Part shown: in pieces, positions 8,734 through 18,332 of the stretch
Layout of the letters: each line of letters opens with the position of its first letter
Position numbering within the stretch: position 1 is the stretch's first letter
DNA from: JADJOY01 sp046331705 [NCBI: bacterium]
GTDB taxonomy: Bacteria; JADJOY01
Length of the DNA stretch: 64,000 bases
Assembly (NCBI GenBank): GCA_046331705.1
Contig: JAXLQJ010000031.1
Coordinates: 21,859 to 85,858 of the forward strand
Reading direction: 5' to 3'
Program-made: the position numbers and the translations under genes
The notes under the pieces: generated by a model
The model's database searches: none
What the model was told of the DNA's origin: nothing
What the model saw: the letters and a program-made list of their open reading frames with translations, nothing else

Positions 8734-9597
8734 TCAGCGCTCGCTCTTCGCGCCTGGGATGCCGGCGTTGGGGTCGGGATTCCAGCGGGCGACGCGCTTC
8801 TCGCCGAACGCAGCCGGCCCCTCGGTGAAATCGGGGTGCATCCAGTGAAGGCGAAGCAGCGCCCACGCCTTCTCGAGCGCCTGCGTGTAGCCCTGCTCGA
8901 CCCCGCTCCAGATCGCTTGCTTGGAGAGCGCCATCGCCTGCGGCGAGTTGCCGGCCATCTGCAGCGCCATCGTCTCCGCGAGCGGCAGCAGATCGGCCGG
9001 CGTGTCGACCAGCTCGTCCACCAGGCCCAACTGGTGCGCGCGCTCGGCGCCGAGGCGGAAGTGTTTCCCTTGGAGCGTCATGCGCAGCGCCGTTCCGAGC
9101 GGCAGCCGCTTGGCGAGGCCGATGTTCTCGATGGCGCCCACCATGCCCACGTTCACGTGGGTGTCCACGAAGCTCGCGTTCCGCGACGCGAGGATGATGT
9201 CGGCGTCCACCACGAAATGGTGCCCGCCACCCACACAGAGCCCGTTCACCGCCGCGATCACCGGCTTCCACACGCGGTTCTGGTACGGCGACCAGAAGAC
9301 GGACTCGCTGAGTGGCTGGTTGATGAAGACCTCGCTCGTCTCTTCCTGGGTGGCGACGTCGAAGCCGGTGCAGAAATGCTTCTCGCCGGCGCCGGTGACG
9401 ATGGCCACACGCACCGCGGGATCGTCGCGGATGTCGCTCCACACCGCGCGGAACGTCGCGTGCATCGACGGCGCGAGCGCGTTGCCCCGCTCGCGACGAT
9501 CGATGGTGATGAGTGCCAAGCCATTCGACTTCTCGTAGCGCAGGCCCGTCATGGGCTTGGACACGTCGATCTCGTGGTAGCGCGACACGTGCGTCAT
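8734..9597 (-). CDS. Enoyl-CoA hydratase/isomerase (crotonase family)
   Basis: A 287-residue crotonase-fold enzyme expected to hydrate the enoyl-CoA made by the neighbouring dehydrogenases. The N-terminal block is ALITIDRRERGNALAPSM. The oxyanion-hole segments are GAGEKHFCTGFD and NGLCVGGGHHFVVDADI. The substrate-side segment reads VGMVGAIENIGLAKRLP, without an obvious catalytic Glu pair. An isomerase or another crotonase reaction therefore remains possible. The ATG overlaps the stop of the upstream dehydrogenase gene (ATGA), so the two are coupled. Confidence 0.9.
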   Translation of the reverse strand: MTHVSRYHEIDVSKPMTGLRYEKSNGLALITIDRRERGNALAPSMHATFRAVWSDIRDDPAVRVAIVTGAGEKHFCTGFDVATQEETSEVFINQPLSESVFWSPYQNRVWKPVIAAVNGLCVGGGHHFVVDADIILASRNASFVDTHVNVGMVGAIENIGLAKRLPLGTALRMTLQGKHFRLGAERAHQLGLVDELVDTPADLLPLAETMALQMAGNSPQAMALSKQAIWSGVEQGYTQALEKAWALLRLHWMHPDFTEGPAAFGEKRVARWNPDPNAGIPGAKSER

Positions 9598-10571
9598 GAG
9601 CGTTCTCCGGGGCGAGGCGGCGAGGCATGCGGCACGATGCCAAAGTGGGCGAGCACGGCGTCGCGCGCGGGATCGTGCCACCGTACCGCCGAAGCGAGCT
9701 GACGAATTCGCCGCGACACGCGGTACACCGGCCCCTCGACGGTGATGCCGAGGGCGCCGAACGCTTGATGACACGTGTTCGCCGCTTCGAGCGCAGCGCC
9801 GCGGCTCGATAGCCACGCCGCTGAAGCCAGCGCGAGTGCTCGCTGGACGGCGCCGCCGTCGAGATCGCACGCGGCATTGCGCGCCAGCGTTTGCGATGCG
9901 GTGAGCTGCATCCAGGAGTCGGCGAGGGGATGCGCCACTGCCTGGAACTTGCCGATGGGCTTGCCGAATTGGGTACGCACGGCGGCGTGCTCGGCGGTGG
10001 TTGCCACGAGCCCGAGCCCTGCGCCGGCGAGATAGGCGGCGGAAGCCACGCGATGCAGCGTGATGGCGCGCTCGGCGTGCGAGAAGGTGCGCAGCCGGTA
10101 CGCACCCGCGTAACACCAGCCTTCACCGGCGATCGTGGTGAACGGCTGAACCCCGGCGCCCGGCTCCACGCGATGCACGTCGCAGCCGTCGATCTCGAAA
10201 TGCACCTTCGCCACGCCCCACCACGGGAATTGCCTGCTGACGGCGACGCCTGCGACGAGCTCGCCCGCGACGAGCCGCTCGCGCTCCGCGTCGTCGACGA
10301 GCTGAGTGGCGAGGAAAGTGTCCGCGATGGGTCCAGGAAACGCGGCCCGCCCGAGCTGCTCGCACGCCGCCACGATCTCGAGCGCGCCTCCGCCGCCCTC
10401 GGGTGTGCCGAGCGCCAGCACGCCCAGCTCGGCGAGCGCATGCCAGAGCTCGCTCGGGAATCGCCCGGTGCAGGCGTCGATGGCCGCGGGCGTGGCCTTC
10501 TCGCGCGCGAGCTTGGCCACCGACTCGGCGATCGCTTGCTGCTCGCCGTTCCACGTGAGATCGAGCGTCAT
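9594..10571 (-). CDS. Short acyl-CoA dehydrogenase-like subunit (325 aa)
   Basis: A 325-residue member of the acyl-CoA dehydrogenase superfamily, shorter than the usual 380 or so. It lacks the SEPxAGSD flavin motif seen in the 381- and 371-residue genes of the same operon. The mid-C-terminal helix RTQFGKPIGKFQAVAHPLADSWM is well preserved. Such short forms usually work as the partner subunit of a heteromeric dehydrogenase, as in FadE26-FadE27 and FadE28-FadE29 of mycobacterial steroid degradation. The role here is inferred. I use the ATG at 10571; a TTG two codons upstream is possible. Confidence 0.85.
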   Translation of the reverse strand: MTLDLTWNGEQQAIAESVAKLAREKATPAAIDACTGRFPSELWHALAELGVLALGTPEGGGGALEIVAACEQLGRAAFPGPIADTFLATQLVDDAERERLVAGELVAGVAVSRQFPWWGVAKVHFEIDGCDVHRVEPGAGVQPFTTIAGEGWCYAGAYRLRTFSHAERAITLHRVASAAYLAGAGLGLVATTAEHAAVRTQFGKPIGKFQAVAHPLADSWMQLTASQTLARNAACDLDGGAVQRALALASAAWLSSRGAALEAANTCHQAFGALGITVEGPVYRVSRRIRQLASAVRWHDPARDAVLAHFGIVPHASPPRPGERS

Positions 10572-10601
10572 GGGCAACGCATCGACGCTATGCGCGCGAG
10601 C

Positions 10602-11540
10602 TCACGCGTTCAGGCCCCAGCGCAGCGACGCGAGCACGCGCCGATGACCGGACACGCCGCCCAGCTCCAGGCTCAGCGCGTGCAAGCGCAGCGTCCATGC
10701 GTGCAGGTCGTATTCGCGGGTGAAGCCGATCGCACCGGAGAGCTGGTGGGTTTCGCGCGCAACGCGGGTGGCCGCGTAGGACGCGTGGGCAGCGGCCGCG
10801 GCGGTCGCCTCCGCGGGCGCGCCCTGGTACGCCGCCTCGTAGGCGAGCCAGCGAGCGCCTTCGACCAGCACCTTGCACTCGGCGAGGCGGTGCTGCACCG
10901 CTTGAAAGGAGCCGATGGTGCGGCCGAACTGCTTGCGCACCTTCAGGTACTCGACGGTGGTGACGAGGGCCGCGTCCATCGCGCCGACGATCTCGACGGC
11001 CAGCGCCAATCGCCACAGGCTGCTGAAGCGCGCGTGGGCGCCGTCGCCCGCGTCTTCGCCGCGATCGGTGAGATCGCCGACGATCCGGCCCATCGGATAG
11101 CCGAAGTCGGAGCGCACCGGCTCGGTGTCGCCGGGCTCGAGAGCGATGAGGCGGACGCCGTCGTCGTCGCCGAAGACCAGGGTGCGCGCCTGCGCCACGA
11201 AGCGGATGGGGTCGCCGAGGTCCCAGTCGAACGCGAGCGCCACCGGGCCTTCGACGTCGTCCGGGGTGAGCGAGGTAGCCACCAAGGCTTGAGCGCCGAA
11301 CGGCACCACGCCCGCGTGCCGCGAGACCGCCTCGGTCACCATCGCCGCCTCCAGCAGGCCCATCCCGTCCTGACGTGCGACGGCGAGGTAGCCGCCGTCG
11401 ACGAGCGCGGCGAAGAGCGCCGGATCGTGCCCGCCGCTCGTGCGCAGCTCCACGGCGCGCTTGGGGCCGGCGTGCTTCGCCAGCAAGCCCTCCACGGCCG
11501 CCACGATCGCGCGCTGGTCTTCGCTGGGCTCGAAATCCAC
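10602..11540 (-). CDS. Short acyl-CoA dehydrogenase-like subunit (312 aa)
   Basis: A 312-residue acyl-CoA dehydrogenase-fold protein that starts at GTG. It keeps the RKQFGRTIGSFQAVQHRLAE helix and the ETHQLSGAIGFTREYDLH segment but lacks SEPxAGSD. It starts 16 bases after the 381-residue dehydrogenase gene and is followed 30 bases later by another short subunit. The arrangement large-short-short-hydratase-large suggests one or two alpha/beta dehydrogenase complexes. No catalytic Glu can be assigned with confidence from the sequence alone. Confidence 0.85.
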   Translation of the reverse strand: MDFEPSEDQRAIVAAVEGLLAKHAGPKRAVELRTSGGHDPALFAALVDGGYLAVARQDGMGLLEAAMVTEAVSRHAGVVPFGAQALVATSLTPDDVEGPVALAFDWDLGDPIRFVAQARTLVFGDDDGVRLIALEPGDTEPVRSDFGYPMGRIVGDLTDRGEDAGDGAHARFSSLWRLALAVEIVGAMDAALVTTVEYLKVRKQFGRTIGSFQAVQHRLAECKVLVEGARWLAYEAAYQGAPAEATAAAAAHASYAATRVARETHQLSGAIGFTREYDLHAWTLRLHALSLELGGVSGHRRVLASLRWGLNA

Positions 11541-11556
11541 GGCATCGGCCTCGCGG

Positions 11557-12702
11557 TCACTCGTTGGGCAGGCCCAGGACTCGGCTCGCGATGAGATTGA
11601 GCTGCACCTCGGTGGCGCCCACCGCCACGCCGGCCGTCATCGCCAGTCGGAAGTTGGCGTCGGCGAAGGTGCCCGACTCCATCGCCTCGGGACCGAGCAG
11701 CTCGAGAGTGAGCTCGCCCACGTGACGATCCGCGTGGGTGCCGGCGACCCGCGCGAGCTGGGTGTCCGCGCTCGGCGGTGCGCCGTGGGCGCGCTGGTCG
11801 ATGACGCGGTAGTTGAGCAGCCGCGCCGCCTCGCAGATCGCGCGCGCCTCGGCGAGGCGGTCGATCACCAGCGGGTCGTTGGTGAGCCCGCGCTCGCGGC
11901 AGAGCTCCACCAGCCGATCGAGGGTGCGGGCCGCGCGCGCGTAACGCGCGGCACCCACGCGCTCGAACTGAAGGGCGTAGCTCACCACGTCCCAGCCCGC
12001 GTTCTCCTCGCCCAGCCGCACGCTCGCCGGCACGCGGGCCTCGGTGAAGAAGACCTCGTGGAAATAGCGGTCACCGACCACCGACGGAATGTCGCGGACC
12101 TCGATGCCAGGAGTGCTCATGGGCACGAGCAGCACCGAGAGGCCGCGGGTTCGTTTGCTCGCCGGATCGGTGCGCACCAAGAGGAAGCAGTACTGGGCGT
12201 GGTTGGCGTACGACGTCCAGATCTTGCTGCCGTCGATGACGTAATCGTCGCCGTCGCGACGGGCGCGGGTGCGCAGGGCGGCCAGGTCGCTGCCGGCGTC
12301 GGGCTCCGAGAAGCCCTGGCACCACAGCACCTTGCCTGCCGAGATCTGTGGCAAGTGATGGCGCTTCTGCTCGGAGCTGCCGAAGCGCATGATCGCCGGC
12401 CCGATCCAGTTCACGTTCATGTACTGGGGGCCGCGCGGCTCGCCGATCGCCCAGCACTCCTCGCCGATGATCGCGTGGCGCCAGGGGTCTGCGTCCTTGC
12501 CGCCGTACTCCCTCGGCCAGTGCTGCGTGAGCCAGCCGCGCTCGGCCATGCGCGCGCAGAATCCGTACGAGAACTCCGCCTGGGCGTCGCTGCCGGGGCC
12601 GTGCTGGGCGATCGTTTCCCAGTCGGCGGGCAGCGTCTCGCGCAGGAACTCGCGGAGCTCGCGGCGGTGCTCCTCGTCGTCTGCAGACCAGTCGAATTCC
12701 AC
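11557..12702 (-). CDS. Acyl-CoA dehydrogenase (381 aa), operon leader
   Basis: A 381-residue flavoprotein dehydrogenase with the motif CQGFSEPDAGSDLAALRTRA near residue 130 and a C-terminus ending ATEVQLNLIASRVLGLPNE. The start is GTG (MEFDWSADDEEHRRELREFL). It is the first gene of the 12702-to-7511 operon. A 17-bp inverted repeat at 12772-12788, about 70 bases upstream, matches the site next to the TetR gene near 41.75 kb, so the whole operon is probably repressed by that regulator. Confidence 0.92.
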   Translation of the reverse strand: MEFDWSADDEEHRRELREFLRETLPADWETIAQHGPGSDAQAEFSYGFCARMAERGWLTQHWPREYGGKDADPWRHAIIGEECWAIGEPRGPQYMNVNWIGPAIMRFGSSEQKRHHLPQISAGKVLWCQGFSEPDAGSDLAALRTRARRDGDDYVIDGSKIWTSYANHAQYCFLLVRTDPASKRTRGLSVLLVPMSTPGIEVRDIPSVVGDRYFHEVFFTEARVPASVRLGEENAGWDVVSYALQFERVGAARYARAARTLDRLVELCRERGLTNDPLVIDRLAEARAICEAARLLNYRVIDQRAHGAPPSADTQLARVAGTHADRHVGELTLELLGPEAMESGTFADANFRLAMTAGVAVGATEVQLNLIASRVLGLPNE

Positions 12703-12771
12703 GGGAAGCGCTCGGAGCGGGCGAGGGAGAAGGGCGGGCGGGAGAAGCCGCGAAACGATGGCAAGATCGAA

Positions 12772-12788
12772 TTTGACGATCCGTCAAA
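12772..12788. promoter_or_regulatory. Predicted TetR operator, TTTGACG-ATC-CGTCAAA
   Basis: A perfect 7-3-7 inverted repeat in the promoter region of the acyl-CoA dehydrogenase operon. The same repeat occurs perfectly at 49269-49285, and with two arm mismatches at 41753-41769 beside a TetR gene. AT-rich palindromes stand out in this GC-rich DNA. The regulator assignment is inferred from this three-way match. Confidence 0.7.
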
Positions 12789-12828
12789 AACGAAGAGGTG
12801 TCAACTCGACGTCGCGGTGGCGCGTCGG

Positions 12829-13261
12829 CTACTCCGGCGCGATCAGGAAGCCCTCGCGCTGCGCCGCCTCGCGCAAGCGTTCGTCGAAGCTGACGAGTGT
12901 GTGAAGATGGGTTTCGCCCCATGACCAGACGAGTGCCGCGCCGAGCTGGAACGCGTCTCGGCTGCACGCAGCGCATGGACTGCGAGCAAGCTGCTCGCCG
13001 CGCTGGCGCACCACCTCGCTCGGCAGCACCTCCGACCACTCGGCCGCGAGCACCGAGAGAACACGGCGCGCGCGGGGCTGCCTCGTCGCTCGCGCGCAAC
13101 ACACCTCTCGTCGGCGGCGGCTGAGCGCAGACACGCATTCCGTGCGCGTAGCCCACCAGACCACCAGCGCGGCATCAGCCTCGGCGATCCGGCGCACGCT
13201 GGCGCTCGCGGGCCCGTCGACGCAAAGCGGGACGATCGCGCGAGGTATCCCAGAACCTCAC
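12829..13261 (-). pseudogene. PIN-domain toxin (VapC-like), frameshifted as read
   Basis: Joining frames gives a normal PIN ribonuclease: start GTG with RFWDTS, then AIVPLCVDGPAS, WWATRTECVSAL, LLAVHALRAA, DAFQLGAALVWSWGE and LVSFDERL. All four acidic active-site positions can be found. Single-base shifts interrupt the frame after DTS, near QR/EQLL and again before DAFQL. The GTG overlaps the antitoxin stop (GTGA), as in an intact operon. Either the gene is freshly broken or the consensus sequence here has indel errors. VapC-type toxins cut RNA and are held by the paired antitoxin. Confidence 0.7.
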
Positions 13262-13548
13262 CAGCCAGACTCGCGTTCGTCCGCGACCGCCTTACGCACG
13301 GTCGCCTTTGCGTCGCGGGGACGCGAATCTCCCAGAACCCCTTCGGCAGACGTCCGCTGCCCAGTCGTACCAATCCCTTGCGTTCGAGCGCGCGCAGCGC
13401 GTCGAGACCGGCGTCGCGCGACGACCGGCACCAGTCGCGCGATGGGTGTGCCGCGCTCGGTGACGAGCACGTCGTCTCCGGCTTTCACGCTGCTCAGGTA
13501 TCGACTGAGATGGACCTTGAGATCCGTGACCTTGGCGACCTTCGTCAT
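13258..13548 (-). pseudogene. Phd/YefM-like antitoxin, two compensating frameshifts
   Basis: The N-terminus reads MTKVAKVTDLKVHLSRYLSS, then VLVTERGTPIARLVPVV, the classic Phd/YefM DNA-binding and dimer fold. After VVAR the sensible continuation (DAGLDALRALERKGLVRLG, then LPKGFWEI) is in another frame. The original frame returns for the C-terminal RDAKATVRKAVADERESGW. The frame is therefore shifted and restored about 110 bases later. As read, the toxin-binding middle would be scrambled. It is coupled by GTGA to the PIN toxin. Confidence 0.7.
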
Positions 13549-14824
13549 GAGACCAGACTAGTCTGTGCAAGTAGATCGAACAAGGCGATTTGGGTTGTCG
13601 GTGCGCTCCCGTCGGTGACTGACGGCGCGCAGCGTGACGGCGAACGCGGCAGTTGCATGCGATCGCGGCACTGTGAGGTGGCCGGGATGGCGCGAATCCT
13701 CGAGCGGGCTCGCGCCTGCACTGCGGTGCCGCCGCTGGTTGCTGCGCAGCCTGTTGGAACTCCGAGCCGAGAAGCGACATCGCCGCTGAGCAGGCGGGAG
13801 GGCCGTCGAGATCTGGTTCGGCCGACGGTGGCGAAGAACCAGGGCCGCCCCGGCCCGCAACAGAGCGTCCAGACGGAGGAACGTGCTCGTTGCACCCACG
13901 ACCCGCTCCGCTCCGTGATCACGTCGAGCGACGGCACGATCGTCAGCGTCGAGCTTGACGCCTGATCCCCGCGCAACAGCAATGCGTGCGGCCAGCGCAG
14001 CACGCGACAGTCGCCAACGCCGGCCGTGTGACACGAGCACGCGCCGAAGGTGGCAGCGCCGATGCCCGGCGGCCCTGGGTCACCGAGGGGGCCGATTGCG
14101 TGGATGGGTCCTGTTGCCAGCCCCAGCGGCGGGCACCTGGTTGCCGACAGGAGCGTGAGCGCGACAGGCTGCGCGAGAAAACTCGCCGGCGCGAGTTTCT
14201 CAGCAGCCTGTCGATGTTTCCTCGGGGGTCTGTTCCAGACCCCGCCGCGAAAAGGCGCGACTTTTTCGGGGCCTCACCCCAAGTCGACTCGCTGCGCCTG
14301 TCGGCGCCGCCCGCTGGCGCGTGCCTTCTTCAACAGCCTGCTCAACACAGAGCGCTGAGCACGCACGAGCTGCTGCCCCGGCGCGTGAGTCGAAGCGAGC
14401 GAGGCGCGATGGCGTCGCTCGTGGATTGCACGCGAGCGTCCACGGGCGGACGACGGTCGACTGCCGTGGAAACGCCGTGCGAAGGATTGCGGAGACCTCT
14501 GCGATCGTGATCCCTGCCAGGCATAACCACCGAGCCTTCGGATCGATGATTGCGTGTTTTGCGGAAGGAGCCGAACAGGCGTGCGCGGGCCAACCAGCCT
14601 ATCGTGGGGCGTCGCGTGCCGGATTCACCGCCGCGGTGATCACCATTCTCGTCTGGTCTGCGCGCCCGAGGCCTCCGTTCGATTTTGCGGACGCGGAGCG
14701 CGCAGTATGCGACACGGTGCACGATTGGCGCGCCATCACGGCATGGCACCTGACCTACAGGTCGCGCGACTCGACGTGACTCTCCGTCGGCACCGCCGCG
14801 GCGTTCGCGGCGGGTGAAGGCCTG
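13549..14824. other. 1.3 kb with no recognisable gene
   Basis: I find no frame with a known motif on either strand. The open frames that exist are Arg/Ser-rich and look like chance frames. A 50-base hairpin lies at 14163-14212, and a related CTTCAACAGCCTGCTC string follows near 14330. The stretch lies within the indel-rich tract, so a broken gene could be hidden here. Confidence 0.4.
14163..14212. repeat. 50-base imperfect palindrome
   Basis: GACAGGCTG at the left end pairs with CAGCCTGTC at the right. Inside, GAGAAAACTCGC pairs with GCGAGTTTCTC, with one base unpaired. The extended stem looks like a MITE-type or terminator-like element. A similar half (TTCAACAGCCTGCTC) appears about 120 bases further right. 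Confidence 0.55.
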
Positions 14825-15660
14825 GTGATCGTTCCAGCGGCGGTGGAGGTTCAGGATGCTCAGCAAGTTCTAGCGACGGCTGCGTATCCGCCGCGACTTC
14901 AGACGCTCACGCAAGACGGTGTCGTCCGGCAGGTCTGGAACACCCCGGTCGTGCGTCGTGACATTCGTTCCCCATCCTTGGCCCTGGTGCGCCGTTCACC
15001 TCGTCGGGAAGCGCCTCCCCCGACGTCTCCGACTTCGCCGGGCTACCGCCGGACCTGCAGTTGGATCTCACGCTCGACGCCAATGAGCTCGAGGAGCATG
15101 GGTCGAAGCGCTGCACGTCGTTCGAGTGGCTGGTGCGCCGCACCGCGGGGCCGCCGCCCTACACGGACCAGTTTCGACGCATCGATTACCGCTTCGCTCG
15201 ATGGTCCCGCTCGACGGCAAGGGCGACGGCACGGAGGACCTTGCGCAAACCTCCGCGAAGGGAGGATCGACCGGCATCGCGCGCAAGTGGCGGCCGTGAT
15301 GGCGGCGCGCGCCCTGGAATCCCTAGCCTGGCGTTCTTCACCGCCGATCGCGCGCTCCATCACGTGGCCGGCGTGTATGTCGACGGCTTCGGATGGTGGA
15401 TGGCGGACCTCGGTTGTCGCGACTGCGCGCTCTTCACGGTGGACCGGCGCTGGTCTCGATCATGCCGCTGCCGGTGCCGTTCGAGGCAGCCGAACACCAG
15501 GGCTGGGCCCCCGCCGCGGGCGTCTACGGGCGGGGCGAGTCGTCTTCGACGTCGACTCGCTCGCGCGGACAGGCTGGGTGAGCAGCCGCCCGCGGCGAGT
15601 CGTCGCGGCGCAGGGATCACCCAGCCGCGCAGCCAATCGCTCGCGGAGATGTGTCCGTGA
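14825..15660 (+). pseudogene. Unknown protein, frameshifted as read
   Basis: Protein-like stretches appear in changing frames: VIVPAAVEVQDAQQVL; then APFTSSGSASPDVSDFAGLP, LTLDANELEEHGSKRCTSFE and WLVRRTAGPPPYTDQFRRID; then LAFFTADRALHHVAGVYVDG, GFGWWMADLGCRDCALF, GPALVSIMPLPVPFEAAEHQ and RVVFDVDSLARTGWVSS. I do not recognise the family. Its end (ATG TGT CCG TGA) overlaps a GTG that may start the next gene, so it would be the first gene of the thioredoxin/ABC operon. The 5' end is uncertain. Confidence 0.4.
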
Positions 15661-16378
15661 GCGACCCCGCACGGTGCGCTGGGCTCCCGCCACCGTCTGG
15701 CATCGCACGCCGACGGCAGCCGGCGCTGCGGTGGAGCCGTGAAGGATTGGCTGAGTGGCGAGGCCCTATGTCCCGCGCGCATGGACGATCTCAGGTATCT
15801 GGGTTGGCTCGGGCTCCGTCGGCTGCTGTGGACTGGTGAGCGGGCCACCGCGCACTACGCCGTCAGGCGCGCGGGACTTGGCCAGCCTGCTGGAAGCACT
15901 GGAGGTGCCGCGCCGGCTGCCTGACGTCACGCTCGAGGACGCTGCCGGTGGTACGGCGTCGTTGTGGGATCGGGTCGAGACGCGCCGTGCGGTCGTCACC
16001 TTCTACGCACCGTGGTGCGGTCCCTGTCAGAAGGAAGTGCCCGAGTCGTCGAGCATCGAGGGTCTCGCCTCCATCTTGGTGGTTGTGAGTCGCGACGAGG
16101 ACCGCGCCGACACGCGTCGCAAGCTCGGACAACCTCGGCCTCACACGCACCCAGTTCCTGCTGGTCGACGCGAGTGGCGCACTCCGAGCGAGCTGCCGAG
16201 TGAAGGCGCTGCCGACGACGCGTTTCATCACTAAGCGCGGCCTGGTGCTCGATCGCTTCGAGGGGTTCCAATCCATCACGATCTGGCGGGCTCGAAGGCG
16301 CGCCTCGACAAGAAGGCCGCCACCACCGCTGGCGGCGCCGAGAGCGGGGTCACCACGACGTCACCGAGCGACGAATGA
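15657..16378 (+). pseudogene. TlpA/thioredoxin-like protein, frameshifted as read
   Basis: The centre reads LPDVTLEDAAGGTASLWDRV, then VVTFYAPWCGPCQKEVP, a thioredoxin fold with a CGPC redox centre of the TlpA/ResA type. The continuation needs frame changes: SILVVVSRDEDRADTRRKL, then DNLGLTRTQFLLVDASGAL, then CRVKALPTT and ITKRGLVLDRFEGFQSI. The tail TTTSPSDE ends in a TGA that overlaps the ABC ATPase start (ATGA). The N-terminus is uncertain; a membrane anchor or lipobox is plausible but not proven. It probably supplies reductant or thiol exchange outside the membrane, together with the transporter. Confidence 0.6.
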
Positions 16379-17343
16379 CGGACGGCGACTCGCGCGACGG
16401 CATCCGCAGTCCGGCGGCGATCGAGGTGGAAACCTCCATCTTGCATTCCTGGCACTGGCGGCGCCCGGTGTTCGCCCTTCGCGTATCGACCCTCCGCGTG
16501 CCAACCGGATCGGTCATGGGACTTTCCCGCTCCCAACGGCCGGGGAAGACCACACACTGTCCTGCATTCTGGGACTGCCAGGCCTCAGATCGGCACCGTG
16601 CGCTTCTGGGGGTCAGGAGATTCCCTCGCAGCGCCGATACAGCATCCCCGTCCGTTTCACGGCGTCTTGCTCGAGGACACGCGCTTGCCACCGTTCTTGC
16701 CGGTACGCGACGCACTGGCGCTCACGGCCCGCTTGGCAGCGTGCCACGTGGATCGCGGCGAACATGAGGTCGATCGCGTCGTCCATCTCACCGGGATCGA
16801 TTCGTTGCTGGGCCGCCGCGTCGCGGTTCTTTCCAAGGGTCAGGCACGACGCGTGTGGCCTGCCGCAGCTTCATCGGTGATCCGCCGCTCTTGCTTCTGG
16901 ACGAGCCTGCATCCGGGCTCGACGTCGCGGCGCGAGTCGAGTTCGACGAGACGTTGCGCCGCTCCTCCGCGACGGACGGCGGACGATCTTGCTCTCGACG
17001 CACTTGCTGGGTGACGTGGAGAGCACGTGCACGCACTTGGCCGTGATCCGCGATGGACGCGGAGGCCGGCGGCGGGCGAGACGGCTGATCTCCTCCGGTG
17101 AGCTGGGTCGCGATGCCAGTGACTGCGACATCTTCGTGCGCGCCGGCGATGTGGACCGAGCGGTCGCCGCTGGCCTCGGCGTGAAGCGTTCACGCTATCG
17201 CGACCTTCGATCGTCGATGGTTCCAAGGGCGCGCTCGAAACTTACGTATCCTGGTGGACCACCGATCGTGCCTGCGCGCATGGAGCCGACCGTCAGTGTG
17301 TTGGGCATGTACCGAGCTCACGCGCAGCACGGAGGGCGAATGA
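16375..17343 (+). pseudogene. ABC transporter ATPase, frameshifted as read
   Basis: Pieces in several frames assemble into a normal ABC-2-type ATPase: PVFALRVSTLRVPTGSVMGL, a damaged Walker A ending GKTT, SCILGLPGL, VLLEDTRLPPFLPVRDALAL, a signature-like VAVLSKGQARRV, Walker B as FIGDPPLLLLDEPASGLDVA, and the switch His in LLSTHLLGDVESTCTHLAVI. At least four single-base shifts break it. The start ATG overlaps the upstream TlpA-like stop, and the end TGA overlaps the permease ATG, so the operon structure is intact even though the frames are not. Confidence 0.65.
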
Positions 17344-18149
17344 GCTTGCAGCCTGGCTGGCCTCTTCCTCGCGCGACCTGGTGCGTCGCCGCTCGCTCTG
17401 GGTCTTGGTCGTCTTGGTGGCGGTGATGCTCTGGGGCCACTACGAGGTGACGAGCCGGTTCGAAGAGCTGGTGGGCGAGGGCGAGGCCGTGGAGATAGCC
17501 ACGCGCCGTCGGCTTGCTGGACTCTCTCCGCCACGCTTCGGCGCATCTTCCCCTGGGCCATGGTCGCGTTCGCAGCGTTCGTCGCGCCCGAGTCACGCCG
17601 CAACGGTACGATGCAGTTTCTGCTTTCGATCCCCGTGTCGCGGGCCCGCATCGTGCTTGCAGTTCGCGGCGTTCGCGGGGATTGCATCGGGCTGCGGTGT
17701 AGTCGTCCACGGCGTTTGGTGCTGGAGCGCGGCATCGCTCGGTGCTGCTTTCGCCCCGCGGGATGCAGGCCGCGTGGGCCTTCCTGCTGGTGCCCATTCT
17801 CGGCACGGCGTTCGTGGTGCACCTCTTCGCATCCGCGTTCTCGATCCTCGAGACGGCTCTTCGCTCTTCGGCATCCCCTACGGAGTGGATCTGCTCATCC
17901 AGATCGCCAGCGCGGTGCGACGAGCCGATCTCGACGTGATCGTTCACTTCGCGGAGCGCTTCACACTGCTCTACTCGTTCGACAGCTTCGGTGATTTGGC
18001 CCGAGCTGCCGAGCGCGTTCGTCACGGAGCGCGCACCTCACGGAGAGTGGCTTTGGATCGTCGCTCACGAGGCGGTCGTGCTCGTGCTTTGGGCGAGCAT
18101 CGGTGGCGTTGCTACCGCAATCACGACTTCGGCTCGCGCACTGCCGTGA
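17340..18149 (+). pseudogene. ABC-2 family permease, frameshifted as read
   Basis: Hydrophobic segments appear in sequence but in changing frames: SLWVLVVLVAVMLWGHYEV, MVAFAAFVAPESRRNGTMQF (the conserved loop followed by LLSIPVSRARIVLA), AWAFLLVPILGTAFVVHLFA, and EWLWIVAHEAVVLVLWASIG running into GVATAITTSARALP and the stop. Together they give about six membrane spans, typical of an ABC-2 exporter permease. It pairs with the ATPase immediately upstream. The cargo is unknown. The association with a thioredoxin-like protein recalls c-type cytochrome or copper-site assembly exporters, but that is inference. Confidence 0.6.
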
Positions 18150-18332
18150 AGTGAGCGGTTGGGCCGCGCTTCGGTGCCGAAGACGGCCGCTACGTTTCAC
18201 CGCGCCTCGCCGGGAATCGCCAGGGGTCGGGGCCCAGGGTAAGCTGGCGGCGATCGAGTTTGTGATATCCGTCACGGTGGCTAGGAAGGGGGTGAGAACG
18301 AAGGTGGCCGCACTGCGACTCAAGACGCAGCA

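Noticed and set aside
12772-12788. KstR-type steroid regulator site
   Set aside because: The known KstR consensus centres on AAC-N2-GTT, which does not fit TTTGACG-NNN-CGTCAAA. I therefore do not name the regulator KstR.
18262-18275. GTGATATCCGTCAC as an operator before the SDR gene
   Set aside because: Only four-base arms are symmetric and no second copy was noticed. Too weak to annotate.
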